Assembly: GCF_018224885.1 (NCBI RefSeq)
Contig: NZ_JAGTXB010000010.1
Span: 1 to 64,000, forward strand
Length of the DNA: 64,000 nucleotides
Direction: 5' to 3'
Origin: Chitinophaga hostae
GTDB taxonomy: Bacteria > Bacteroidota > Bacteroidia > Chitinophagales > Chitinophagaceae
Positions 8,284 through 17,123 of the stretch are shown here, piece by piece (position 1 is the stretch's first letter; every line of letters begins with the position of its first letter). Position numbers and translations under genes: made by a program. The notes under the pieces are model-generated. The model searched no databases. It saw nothing but the letters and a program-made list of their open reading frames with translations, and was not told the DNA's origin.

Positions 8284-8817
8284 TTATTTCTTAATCAACT
8301 GCACCTCGCAGTATATCTTCACATCGTCGCCCACAAGCACACCGCCCGTTTCCGTAGCAGCACTCCAGTTCAGCCCAAAGTCTTTACGGTTAATTTTGCC
8401 ATTAATGGTAAAACCCGCTTTGGTATTGCCCCAGGGATCTTTTACTACACCGCCGAATTCCACTGCCAGCTTAATGTTTTTGGTGACGTCCCTTATCGTC
8501 AGATCGCCATACAATTCATAGGAACCGTCGTTGTCAACATTTTCGTATTTGGTGGCAACGAACACGATATTCCGGTATTTGTTTACATCGAAGAAATCCG
8601 GAGAACGGAGATGCTTGTCCCTGTCATCACTGCCCGTGGAAATGGAATCAACGTCAATGGTGGTCTTTACCTTCGCTGTCATGAAATCTTCTTCTTCCGT
8701 TTCTGCTTCCACCGAGAAGTTGTGGAATTTACCATTGATATTGGTGATCATCAGGTGACGGATCTTAAATCCGAGTTCACTATGACTGCCGTCTACTACC
8801 CATTGTTGTTTTGCCAT
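8284..8817 (-). CDS. YceI family protein
   Basis: 177 residues of the YceI lipocalin-like fold: WVVDGSHSELGFKIRHLMIT at the N-terminus, then GKFHNFSVEAETEEEDF and GGVVKDPWGNTKAGF. YceI proteins bind long isoprenoid or amphiphilic ligands in a beta-barrel. Many are periplasmic, but this one begins MAKQQWVV with no signal peptide, so it is probably cytoplasmic. It is transcribed toward the dioxygenase operon, from which a family A repeat separates it. The co-location suggests a shared role in lipophilic quinone or electrophile handling. Confidence 0.9.
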   Translation of the reverse strand: MAKQQWVVDGSHSELGFKIRHLMITNINGKFHNFSVEAETEEEDFMTAKVKTTIDVDSISTGSDDRDKHLRSPDFFDVNKYRNIVFVATKYENVDNDGSYELYGDLTIRDVTKNIKLAVEFGGVVKDPWGNTKAGFTINGKINRKDFGLNWSAATETGGVLVGDDVKIYCEVQLIKK

Positions 8818-9142
8818 GATTGATTGTGGTTTTAAAATGATTCAAAGAATTTTTTTATCGCTGCGGAAACCGCTGCAGGGCTATATGCTAACAAGAATGA
8901 ATACTGATTGTTCAAACTTATTCTAACACAAATGTCGGGAGATAACACGAGGGTGAAAATGGACCAAATAAACTAATTGATGTACTATTTTTTATCGCGG
9001 TTAAAGATACTGATTTTGAAGGTAAGCGGTTCGTTATCAAATTATGTATAATTTTTTTCAAATACTTCAAACATTATTCATGAAATATTGTTTTGAGGTG
9101 TTAAGGTCATTTGAGCGACCTGCCTGATGAAAAGAAAACCGT
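8818..9142. other. divergent intergenic region
   Basis: 325 nt between yceI (minus) and the TolC-type gene (plus), with no gene. A minus-strand -7 box (CAAACTTA at 8913-8920, read as TAAGTTTG) lies about 95 nt upstream of yceI and could be its promoter, but no -33 element fits. No clear plus-strand promoter for the efflux operon was found. Confidence 0.4.
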
Positions 9143-10597
9143 ATGAGATATTACTTGTTTCTGATACAGTTACTGACCGTTGTTTGTGCACGGGCCCAGC
9201 AAAACGCGCAGCAGCTGACTTTAAAGGAATGTTACCAACTGGCAAAACAGGGCAATACCCTGGTGCAACAGGCACAGCGATCGCTGGAGTCCCGGCAGTA
9301 TTCACTACAGGCGGAGAACCGTTCTTACTACCCCAAAGTAGATCTCCTCGCAGGTTATAATTACCTCGGCAAACCATTGGAAATTAACCTGCAACAGGTG
9401 AAAGACGGGGTGGTGAATGGCTCCTCCACACAAAGCGTAAATACAGCCAATACCGTATACCAGCAAATTACGGGACAACCCCTTCCTCAAAACGTGAAGG
9501 ATGTGATCTATAATGCCACGAAAGGGATCATCAATACTTTTTACCCGGACTACAACCCGGAACTTTCCAAACAATCTTATTTTACCGCCGCTCTGGCGCT
9601 CAGGCAGCCAATATATCTCGGTGGAAAGATCTCCGCCGCCCAGCAATTGGCGAAAACCCAGGTGGCCGCAGGAGAATTTAACCAGCAGGTAGTGGAGAAA
9701 GGACTGTTTTTCGCTATCAGCGCCCAATATCTCCGGATCCTTTATCTCAATACCATCATTGCACACGAAGAAGTGATCGTGGAATCGTTTAAAAAGAACC
9801 GCGATTATGCGACCTCTCTGAAAGATAACCAGATCTTGCCCCCATATCTGCTGAACTGGGCCAGGGTAGCTTATGTTCAGGCCACTAACCGCTACAGCAA
9901 TCTTACCCTGGAAAAAGAAAATGCGCTATTGGAGTTAAATAACCTCCTGGGACAGCCCATAGAAACACCCATCTTTATCGATGACACGCTGCAATACGAA
10001 TTGAAGCAACTCACCGTATCCGGAGAGCTGCAACAGCTGCAGAATAATCCCACCTACCGGCTGGTGGAAAATAAAACGGATCTTGCCAATGTAGCCGTGA
10101 AAGCCGCCCGCTCCCTGGCATTGCCCAATATATTCGCCATCGGCAGCCTTAATCTTTATCAGAAAGACCTGCCCGTTACGATACCACCATGGCTGATTGG
10201 CGTGGAAATGCAATGGAACCTGTTCGATGGCTTTCAGAAATATAAACGCACCAAAGCCACAAAGATGCTGGTGGAAGAAGCCCGCCTGGCTGCCGTCAAT
10301 ACCAAAAGCAACCTGGAACTGCGACTGCGTATATCCATGAACAAAATGAAGGCGCTGCAAAACGACGTGGCATCTCTCGATAGTGCCAGGCAGCAGGCCC
10401 GCTTAACTACCACCCTGGTAACAGACCGCATGCAAAATCAACTGTCTTCCGTAAAAGATGTAAATGATGCACTGCTCCAGGAAGAAGAAATGCAGAAGAT
10501 CTACTATACCGCCGTGATGGGCTATTACCTGGGATTGGCAGAATACTGGAATGTTGTTGGTACACCGGAACAATTTGCTACTTACGTTGACAGATAA
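9143..10597 (+). CDS. TolC-family outer-membrane efflux protein
   Basis: 484 residues with a signal peptide (MRYYLFLIQLLTVVCARA). The mature protein starts QQLTLKECYQLAKQGN, the standard beginning of the first OEP repeat, and continues with long helical repeats up to QLSSVKDVNDALLQEEE. It would form a trimeric outer-membrane/periplasmic duct for the HlyD protein and ABC-2 permeases encoded next. The spacing to the HlyD gene is only 13 nt, so they share an operon. Confidence 0.93.
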   Translation: MRYYLFLIQLLTVVCARAQQNAQQLTLKECYQLAKQGNTLVQQAQRSLESRQYSLQAENRSYYPKVDLLAGYNYLGKPLEINLQQVKDGVVNGSSTQSVNTANTVYQQITGQPLPQNVKDVIYNATKGIINTFYPDYNPELSKQSYFTAALALRQPIYLGGKISAAQQLAKTQVAAGEFNQQVVEKGLFFAISAQYLRILYLNTIIAHEEVIVESFKKNRDYATSLKDNQILPPYLLNWARVAYVQATNRYSNLTLEKENALLELNNLLGQPIETPIFIDDTLQYELKQLTVSGELQQLQNNPTYRLVENKTDLANVAVKAARSLALPNIFAIGSLNLYQKDLPVTIPPWLIGVEMQWNLFDGFQKYKRTKATKMLVEEARLAAVNTKSNLELRLRISMNKMKALQNDVASLDSARQQARLTTTLVTDRMQNQLSSVKDVNDALLQEEEMQKIYYTAVMGYYLGLAEYWNVVGTPEQFATYVDR

Positions 10598-10610
10598 ACA
10601 GATATCATTC

Positions 10611-11600
10611 ATGAGAGCTATATTTAAAAATTACTGGGCGCTGCTGATCCCCCTTGTTATATTGATCATCGCACTGATTTTTTTTGTGAAGAAGCCCGCT
10701 GCAACTGATAAATCAGCCATAGGCATGGTAGATGCGGACTACGTGGATGTGGCAGCCGAATTTCCCGGCCGGCTGGACAGCCTCCTGGTAAAACAGGGCG
10801 ACACCGTTCGCCGGGGACAGCTGCTCGGGGTACTCCGCTCCACCGAAATCAATGCTATCCGCAACCAGGCGCAGGCCGCCATCGATGCTGCACAGGCACA
10901 GCTTACGCTGCTGCAGAAAGGTGCCCGGCCGGAAGCTATCAAAGCCGCCGACAACCTGTACAACATCACCCAACATCAGTATGAGCTGATGCAGAAAACC
11001 TATCAGCGCATGCAAAATCTTTTCAATGACGATGTTATTTCCGGGCAGGAAAAAGACCTCGTATATTTTAAACTGCAGGCAGCCAAAAAAGAAATGGAAA
11101 CCGCCAAACTGAACATGGACATGCTTCAGCAGGGCACCAGGCCTGAACTTATCACCACCGCCGCCGCCATTGTACGCCAGGCGGAACAGGGATATGAGCT
11201 GACCAAAGCCTTATCAGATAATACTTATATCCACGCACCGTCCGACGGGATCATTACCTCCATGGTAATAGAAGAAGGCGAAATTGTAGCCATCGGTTAT
11301 CCGTTGATGACCATTCAAAAGCCGGCTACTTATCACATCACCTATAATATCCGGCAGGATGATATGAAAGATTTTCCGTTGGGTACCCGCTTTCAAATGC
11401 GCGTACCCGGTTGTGATCCGGAAAGCTTTGAGGCGGAAGTATCCAAAGTATCCCCGTCTCTCACCTTCGCCAACTGGGTACCGGTAAAAGAACAGGGCAA
11501 GTTTGAACTGCGCACTTTTACGGTAGACCTGAAACCTGTAAACCAGGCCGGCATCAGGGGATTACGCCCGGGCATGACGGCTTCTATGACCCTGCCATGA
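10611..11600 (+). CDS. HlyD-family periplasmic adaptor
   Basis: 329 residues from the ATG at 10611 (MRAIFKNYWALLIPLVIL). An in-frame ATG at 10551 lies inside the TolC gene and is unlikely. One N-terminal transmembrane helix, then a biotinyl-lipoyl half motif (LDSLLVKQGDTVRRGQLLG), two long helices of the hairpin, and the second half (TYIHAPSDGIITSMVIEEGE). It links the inner-membrane permeases to TolC, like YbhG in the E. coli YbhGFSR system. Its stop overlaps the start of the first permease (ATGA). Confidence 0.92.
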   Translation: MRAIFKNYWALLIPLVILIIALIFFVKKPAATDKSAIGMVDADYVDVAAEFPGRLDSLLVKQGDTVRRGQLLGVLRSTEINAIRNQAQAAIDAAQAQLTLLQKGARPEAIKAADNLYNITQHQYELMQKTYQRMQNLFNDDVISGQEKDLVYFKLQAAKKEMETAKLNMDMLQQGTRPELITTAAAIVRQAEQGYELTKALSDNTYIHAPSDGIITSMVIEEGEIVAIGYPLMTIQKPATYHITYNIRQDDMKDFPLGTRFQMRVPGCDPESFEAEVSKVSPSLTFANWVPVKEQGKFELRTFTVDLKPVNQAGIRGLRPGMTASMTLP

Positions 11601-12769
11601 TGCTGCGTTCTATTATTAATATCACCATCCGGGAATGGAAGCGTATACTCACGCTTCCCGAGCATTGCATTGTATTGCTCCTGTTGCCGCCACTGGTCTG
11701 CTTTTTATATGGATACATCTATCACAAGCAATTTGCCAGGGAGCTGCCGGTAGCCATCTGGGATGAGTCCAATTCGCCGCTGTCGCGCAAATTCACGTTC
11801 ATGCTCGAGCAAACGGAAAGTATCCATATCACACAGCAGATCCATAACGAAGCGACTATCGAGCAACTGATGCAGCGGGGCGTGATCCAGGGCGCGATTC
11901 ATTTTCCTGCCCGGATGGACGATCATATCAAAAGCAGGCAACCCATATATGTTACGTTGTATACCAACACCGCCGCAGTAGTAACCGGAAAACTGATCTA
12001 TAAAGATGCCGCCAAAGTATTGATAACCGCCGGCTCGGGAGTCATTCTGCAAAAGCTCATGAAAACAGGTATGCCCCAGGGCAAGGCCATGGCGCTGGTG
12101 CAGCCCATCAGGTTAACATCTTACCTGTTGTATAATCCCCAGTTCAGCTACCTCCAATACCTGGTACCCGGACTTATTGCGGTAGCCCTTCAAATGATGG
12201 TGATCATGGTTACGGTGCTGGCGCTCAACCTGGAAGCGCAACGGGGTACATTGCCGGAACTCACCGTGATGGCCAACGGATCCGCCTCCAGTGTGTTGCT
12301 GGGAAAGGGGCTGGCACACCTGAGCGTTGGCTGGTTGCATTATATCCTGGTAACAGCTATCGTGTATCCTGTTTTTGCCGGGGGCAGGATGGGAGGGTCC
12401 TGGGCGCTCTTTACCCTCTTTACCCTGCTGATCATGGGATGTATCTCAATTGGATTTATGGTGTCCGCCATTGTAAGCGATGTGATGGTGGCCTGCGATC
12501 TGGGGCTGTTCTATACTTCCCCGGCATTTGTTTTCAGTGGTTTTACTTTTCCGCGCTGGGCAATGCCCTGGTACGATCAGTACTATGCCTGGCTGATGCC
12601 TTTTACACCCTTCCTGGATGGCTTTTTTAAAGTGTACTTTATGGAATTGCCATTGCATTATGTGTATAAGGAAACAGGACAGCTGCTGATTTATATAGTG
12701 ATCACTTTTCCGTTGGCGTTGTTTTTCCTGCAGCGTAGAATGAATAAACTTAAACTACAGCATGCCTGA
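11597..12769 (+). CDS. ABC-2 type transporter permease
   Basis: 390 residues with the ABC2_membrane_3 layout: an N-terminal helix (ILTLPEHCIVLLLLPPLVCFLYG), a large periplasmic domain, then five to six C-terminal helices with SPAFVFSGFTFPRWAMP, the conserved loop of YhhJ/YbhS/YbhR permeases. The start overlaps the HlyD stop by 4 nt, and the end overlaps the next permease by 8 nt, a sign of translational coupling. No nucleotide-binding domain is fused or encoded nearby. Confidence 0.92.
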   Translation: MMLRSIINITIREWKRILTLPEHCIVLLLLPPLVCFLYGYIYHKQFARELPVAIWDESNSPLSRKFTFMLEQTESIHITQQIHNEATIEQLMQRGVIQGAIHFPARMDDHIKSRQPIYVTLYTNTAAVVTGKLIYKDAAKVLITAGSGVILQKLMKTGMPQGKAMALVQPIRLTSYLLYNPQFSYLQYLVPGLIAVALQMMVIMVTVLALNLEAQRGTLPELTVMANGSASSVLLGKGLAHLSVGWLHYILVTAIVYPVFAGGRMGGSWALFTLFTLLIMGCISIGFMVSAIVSDVMVACDLGLFYTSPAFVFSGFTFPRWAMPWYDQYYAWLMPFTPFLDGFFKVYFMELPLHYVYKETGQLLIYIVITFPLALFFLQRRMNKLKLQHA

Positions 12770-13937
12770 TTTTTTTCGTCATATCACCCGCCTGTTTCTC
12801 CGGGAAGCGAAGCTGGTAGTCCAGGACCACAGCCTGCTGCTTACCTTGCTGATAGCGCCACTCCTGTATGCTTTTTTCTACGGTAGTATATATAGTTATA
12901 AGGTAGAAGAAAAAGTGTTACTGGCTGTTGCCGACGACGATAAGAGCGAGTTGTCCCGGACTTTCCTGCAGCAGCTCTCCAAAATGCAGATCGTGGAAGT
13001 AGTGGGGGCCCGGGATCTGAAGGATGCGCAGGAGAAGATGTACTACGGAACCTGCCAGGGATACCTCTATATTCCGGGCGGAGTACAGAAGAAAGTACTG
13101 GCCCTGCAACAGGGAGATATAGTGCTGGCCGTGAATGCAGCCCGCTTCCTGCCGTCCAGCGAATTGGCCGGCGCTATTACCACGCTGGCGCTCACGGTAG
13201 GAGCAGGGGTACGTTTGAAATACAATGAAATGAAAGGGCTTAATTCACAGATGGCCATGCGGGAAACTCAACCGGTAAACCTCGACTACCGGCCTATGTA
13301 CAATACCCGCTCGAGCTATGGGGCCTTTCTGTTGCCAGGCTTGCTGGCACTCATTCTGCAGCAAACGCTGCTGATCGGTTTGGCGGAAAGTATGGCACTT
13401 GATAAGCAAAAGAAAAATGTGCCCGAGATGCTGCATATGGGAGGGGGAAGTCTGTCGGCCACCCTCTGGGGGAAGGGACTCTTTTACCTGGTGCTGTTCC
13501 TGTGTTATGCGTTCTTCTTTTTGACGGTAAATTATTCCACACTGGATATCCCATTCCGTGGTCACGCATTTGACGTGGCGGTAGCATTTATCATCTTCTT
13601 TTTTACCCTTATCCCGCTGGGGATATGGTTGGGTACCCTGTTTCCCAGCCAGCTGATGGCTGCCCAGATGATGGTGTTTTCCACTTACCCGGTTTTTTTG
13701 ATTGCAGGCTATGCCTGGCCGTATGAATCGTTGCCGGTACCGCTGCAGTGGTTGTCGTCGATGGTGCCTACCACGCCCTTCCTCCGGGTGTACCAGTCAG
13801 TAGTGCAAACCGGCGCTACGCTGGCTGATAATGTCCCGTCTGTGCTGCATTTACTGGCGTTGACCGCTTTTTATATGTTGCTGGCGCTGCTCGGATTAAG
13901 ACGTTTGAATAAGCAACAACAATCCCTATCTTTGTAA
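12762..13937 (+). CDS. ABC-2 type transporter permease
   Basis: 391 residues, a paralogue of the preceding permease with the same topology: N-terminal helix (LLLTLLIAPLLYAFFYGSIY), periplasmic domain, and a C-terminal membrane part with TYPVFLIAGYAWPYESLP. The two presumably form a heterodimeric channel. Related YbhFSR systems use a YbhF-type ATPase, which is absent from this window, so it must be supplied from elsewhere or the pair works by another energy source. The gene ends 3 nt before the exonuclease gene. Confidence 0.92.
   Translation: MPDFFRHITRLFLREAKLVVQDHSLLLTLLIAPLLYAFFYGSIYSYKVEEKVLLAVADDDKSELSRTFLQQLSKMQIVEVVGARDLKDAQEKMYYGTCQGYLYIPGGVQKKVLALQQGDIVLAVNAARFLPSSELAGAITTLALTVGAGVRLKYNEMKGLNSQMAMRETQPVNLDYRPMYNTRSSYGAFLLPGLLALILQQTLLIGLAESMALDKQKKNVPEMLHMGGGSLSATLWGKGLFYLVLFLCYAFFFLTVNYSTLDIPFRGHAFDVAVAFIIFFFTLIPLGIWLGTLFPSQLMAAQMMVFSTYPVFLIAGYAWPYESLPVPLQWLSSMVPTTPFLRVYQSVVQTGATLADNVPSVLHLLALTAFYMLLALLGLRRLNKQQQSLSL
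13927..13934 (+). promoter_or_regulatory. -7 box inside the permease 3' end
   Basis: TATCTTTG matches TAnnTTTG and ends 6 nt before the ATG at 13941. If used, transcription would start at or next to the start codon and give a leaderless mRNA. It overlaps the last codons of the permease gene, so selection on it is hard to separate from coding. Confidence 0.35.
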
Positions 13938-13940
13938 CGG

Positions 13941-15305
13941 ATGTATGCAATTGTAGATATTGAAACAACAGGCGGCCATGCCAGCGCAAATGGTATTACG
14001 GAAATCGCCGTGTTCTTGTATGACGGGAAGGAAATCACGCAGCATTACCAGACTTTGGTAAACCCCGGTATCCCCATTCCTTATTACATAGAATCATTAA
14101 CGGGCATCAGTAACAGTATGGTGGCCGAAGCACCTCCTTTTGAGGCTATCGCGCCGTTGTTGTATGATTTGCTGAAAGACAGGATCTTTGTGGCCCACAA
14201 CGTAAACTTCGATTACTCTTTTATAAAGCACCAACTGGGTAATGCAGGCTACGACCTGCAATGCAAAAAGTTGTGTACGGTAAGACTGGGACGCAAAATA
14301 TTCCCCGGTCTGAGATCGTACAGCCTTGGTAATATCTGCCGGCACTTTAGTATCCCGGTGAATGGCCGTCACCGGGCGGGAGGAGACGCCGAAGCCACCA
14401 CGCACCTTTTTGGGCTGATGCTGGCCAACGACAAAGAAAAGGTGATTGCCGCCGCCCTGAAGGTAGGATCGAAAGAACAGTTCCTGCCGCCTAACCTGCC
14501 GCCGGAACAGGTGAAATCACTGCCGGAACTCCCGGGAGTATATTACTTCCATGATCATAAAGGAAAGATTGTATATGTAGGCAAGGCCAAAGACCTGAAG
14601 AAGCGTGTTAACAGCCACTTTACCGGGCATAGCACCAGTCGCCAGCGCCAGAACTTTCTTCGTACCATTCATAGCATCACCCACCAGGAAACAGCCACAG
14701 AACTGATGGCCTGTATATTAGAGTCGGTGGAGATAAAACGTCTGTGGCCTATTTTCAACTACGCCCAGAAAAGGGTGGAGTTCAGATACGGGTTTTACCT
14801 GTTTGAAGACCAGCAGGGCTATCTGCGGCTGGCCATCGAAAAGAAACGTAAATATTCCCACCCGGTACACAGCTTTAACCTGTTGATAGATGGACACCGG
14901 CTGCTGCGCTCCCTCATAAAGGAATTTGAACTATGCCCCAAACTGTGCTTCCTGCAAAAGGGGAACGGCACCTGCGCCGGCATTACCGCGGCTACCTGTA
15001 AGGGAGCCTGTGAGAAAGCAGAACCGCCGGCTTCCTATAATGAAAGAATGCTGGCTGCCGTCGCTTTCCTGCAGGAACAACAGCCTTCGGTAATTATTAT
15101 CGACAAGGGCCGCAACAGCAGCGAAAAAAGCTGTATCCTGATGGAAAAGGGCCGCTTTTATGGAATGGGATACGTTCCCGCAGAGGTGAACACTACAGCA
15201 GCAGAACATTTCAGGGAATACCTGACCCAATACGCCGAAAATGAGGTGATCATCAGCCTGCTTCGGCCGTATGCCGGCAACAGCAGGCAATTGGCGGGTA
15301 TGTAA
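13941..15305 (+). CDS. DEDDh exonuclease fused to GIY-YIG nuclease domain
   Basis: 454 residues. Residues 1 to about 165 are a DNA polymerase III epsilon-like exonuclease: IVDIETTGG (Asp and Glu metal ligands), VAHNVNFDYSF, and HRAGGDAEAT at the third motif. Residues about 198-275 are a UvrC-type GIY-YIG domain: PGVYYFHDHKGKIVYVGKAK then DLKKRVNSHF. The C-terminal part carries several cysteines (LCFLQKGNGTCAGI..CKGAC), reminiscent of the UvrC Cys-rich region, and has no clear fold. Fusions of this type are widespread and thought to act in DNA repair, but their role is poorly known. Cytoplasmic. Confidence 0.88.
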   Translation: MYAIVDIETTGGHASANGITEIAVFLYDGKEITQHYQTLVNPGIPIPYYIESLTGISNSMVAEAPPFEAIAPLLYDLLKDRIFVAHNVNFDYSFIKHQLGNAGYDLQCKKLCTVRLGRKIFPGLRSYSLGNICRHFSIPVNGRHRAGGDAEATTHLFGLMLANDKEKVIAAALKVGSKEQFLPPNLPPEQVKSLPELPGVYYFHDHKGKIVYVGKAKDLKKRVNSHFTGHSTSRQRQNFLRTIHSITHQETATELMACILESVEIKRLWPIFNYAQKRVEFRYGFYLFEDQQGYLRLAIEKKRKYSHPVHSFNLLIDGHRLLRSLIKEFELCPKLCFLQKGNGTCAGITAATCKGACEKAEPPASYNERMLAAVAFLQEQQPSVIIIDKGRNSSEKSCILMEKGRFYGMGYVPAEVNTTAAEHFREYLTQYAENEVIISLLRPYAGNSRQLAGM

Positions 15306-15389
15306 CAACATCCGCTCTGCAAACATTATCCCTTTGGCCGGGGTTCAGAAAAAAAATGAGGTAATCGCAGAAAATAACTGATTCCTGAT

Positions 15390-15397
15390 TACTTTTG
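15390..15397 (+). promoter_or_regulatory. -7 box for purC
   Basis: TACTTTTG fits TAnnTTTG and lies 49 nt before the purC start codon. No -33 TTG at the expected distance. Confidence 0.4.
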
Positions 15398-15446
15398 CAA
15401 CTTGTAATACCGGTTTTCATCTTTAATTATTAATATTTTTTTATTC

Positions 15447-16376
15447 ATGTTAGAGTCAAGTTTCAAATTGCCAGGTCAAACTGCCTTTTACAAAGGAAAA
15501 GTACGCGATGTTTACACCATTGAAGACAGGCTGATGGCAATGGTAGTAAGTGATCGTATCTCTGCATTTGATGTAGTATTGCCCCGCCCGATTCCATTTA
15601 AAGGTCAGGTACTGAACCAGGTGGCCGCCATTATGCTGGAAGCAACAAAGGACATCGTTCCTAACTGGGTAAAAACAACACCACTGCCTAATGTAACGAT
15701 TGGCTTGAAATGCGAAACTTTCCCCGTGGAAATGGTGGTACGTGGTAACCTCACCGGCCATGCCTGGAGAACTTACAAATCCGGTCAGCGTGTACTATGC
15801 GGCGTTACTATGCCGGAAGGACTGAAGGAAAATGACTTCTTCCCCACACCAATTATTACACCTACTACCAAAGCCCACGAAGGCCATGACGAGGATATTT
15901 CCCGTGAAGAAATCATCGCGCAGGGACTGGTGAGCAAAGAAGATTACGAGCAACTGGAAAAATATACCCTTGCTTTATTTGAAAGAGGTAAGGAAATGGC
16001 TGCAAAACGTGGACTGATCCTGGTTGATACCAAATATGAATTCGGTAAAATTGGCGATACCATCTACGTAATTGATGAAATTCATACACCTGATTCTTCC
16101 CGTTACTTCTATGCAGAAGGCTACGAAGAAAATCAGAAAAGTGGTACTCAGCAGAAACAGCTCAGTAAAGAGTTTGTTCGCGAATGGCTGATGGCAAACG
16201 GTTTCCAGGGTAAAGACGGGCAGCAGGTTCCTGAAATGACAGACGAATTTGTAAGCAGCGTAAGCGAACGTTACATTGAACTGTTTGAAAATATTACCGG
16301 TCAAAAATTTGTGAAGGAAGAAGTAGCGGCTGCGGATGCAGAATCCAGAATAATAGCTGCACTTAAAAGCTTATAA
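15447..16376 (+). CDS. purC: phosphoribosylaminoimidazole-succinocarboxamide synthase
   Basis: 309 residues of SAICAR synthetase, the purine-biosynthesis enzyme joining CAIR and aspartate with ATP. Diagnostic segments are YKGKVRDVYTI, SDRISAFDVVLP, EMVVRGNLTGHAW and LVDTKYEFG, with DEIHTPDSSRY near the C-terminus. The length of about 310 is the long form typical of Bacteroidota and fungi-like PurC. The gene has its own -7 box and a strong terminator just downstream, so it is likely monocistronic. Confidence 0.97.
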   Translation: MLESSFKLPGQTAFYKGKVRDVYTIEDRLMAMVVSDRISAFDVVLPRPIPFKGQVLNQVAAIMLEATKDIVPNWVKTTPLPNVTIGLKCETFPVEMVVRGNLTGHAWRTYKSGQRVLCGVTMPEGLKENDFFPTPIITPTTKAHEGHDEDISREEIIAQGLVSKEDYEQLEKYTLALFERGKEMAAKRGLILVDTKYEFGKIGDTIYVIDEIHTPDSSRYFYAEGYEENQKSGTQQKQLSKEFVREWLMANGFQGKDGQQVPEMTDEFVSSVSERYIELFENITGQKFVKEEVAAADAESRIIAALKSL

Positions 16377-16386
16377 TCATTTTAAT

Positions 16387-16416
16387 CGCCCCGGCGCCAA
16401 TACCGGGGCGGTTTTT
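16387..16416 (+). terminator. purC terminator
   Basis: CGCCCCGG (16387-16394) pairs with CCGGGGCG (16403-16410), followed by GTTTTT. An 8-bp GC-rich stem. Confidence 0.85.
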
Positions 16417-16431
16417 ATCCCTTAGTGCACG

Positions 16432-17007
16432 ATGAAAGTACAATTAATTTCCGCGGCAATTTGTTTGTTAGGCTTCGCCGCGTGTAACAATGCTTCTAAA
16501 TCCCCCAAAGAATTAAGCAGCGCTGAAATACTGGAACAGGTAGGGAAAGCTCCCGGAATGAACGCCGGAAACGGCACCTTTACCGTTCAAACACCCGAAG
16601 GCTGGAGCCGAAAGGATACCGTGATCAGCCGGGTAGAATATACCTTTATGATGGCCCCCGTACAGCAAGGCAGCGCGTTTCAGGCAAACGTAAACGTAAT
16701 TACCCAGGAACTGAAAAGTGGATCTTCGTTAGATAAATACATGGAGGCCACCCAACAGGAAATGCAAAACTATTTCGACAGCTACAAAAAGCTCGAAGAT
16801 GGAGAACGCACGGTAACAGACGTAAAAGCCAAATGGTTGAAGTGCGGCTACGTGCACCGCGAAACCGGAACCAAACTTAATATACTCGTGACCGTGCTGG
16901 TGAAAAATAATATCGCCTACGCCATCACGCTGACAACACTTGCCGATGACCTTGAGAAATATACACCTGCGCTGGAAGAAATACTAAATACCTTCAAAGC
17001 AAAGTAG
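16432..17007 (+). CDS. lipoprotein, PsbP/DcrB-like
   Basis: 191 residues with a lipobox (LLGFAACNN, Cys about 19). The mature part resembles small PsbP-like/DcrB-like lipoproteins: FTVQTPEGWSRKDT near the start, then GSSLDKYMEATQQEM and a C-terminal helix-rich end with ALEEILNTFKAK. Such folds occur in envelope lipoproteins of unknown role. It sits between the purC terminator and a 16-bp inverted repeat, so it is probably its own transcription unit. Confidence 0.75.
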   Translation: MKVQLISAAICLLGFAACNNASKSPKELSSAEILEQVGKAPGMNAGNGTFTVQTPEGWSRKDTVISRVEYTFMMAPVQQGSAFQANVNVITQELKSGSSLDKYMEATQQEMQNYFDSYKKLEDGERTVTDVKAKWLKCGYVHRETGTKLNILVTVLVKNNIAYAITLTTLADDLEKYTPALEEILNTFKAK

Positions 17008-17025
17008 GATATACATAAAAATTTT

Positions 17026-17073
17026 ATGGAGAAGACCGGGGCAGATATACTTATCCACCCCGGTCTTCTCCAT
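17026..17073. terminator. strong hairpin downstream of the lipoprotein
   Basis: ATGGAGAAGACCGGGG (17026-17041) and CCCCGGTCTTCTCCAT (17058-17073) are perfect 16-bp reverse complements with a 16-nt loop. There is no U-tract, so whether it terminates transcription or only stabilises the 3' end is not certain. Confidence 0.55.
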
Positions 17074-17097
17074 AATAGCTATATGGGCTGAATCCCT

Positions 17098-17105
17098 TAT
17101 TTTTG
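17098..17105 (+). promoter_or_regulatory. -7 box for the ABC exporter
   Basis: TATTTTTG fits the consensus and ends 18 nt before the TTG start codon at 17124, which supports the choice of that start. Confidence 0.5.
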
Positions 17106-17123
17106 TTGGCAAATTGATGACCA

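Noticed and set aside
10551..10610. Upstream start of the HlyD gene at 10551
   Set aside because: It overlaps the TolC coding end, and the ATG at 10611 begins the membrane helix correctly.
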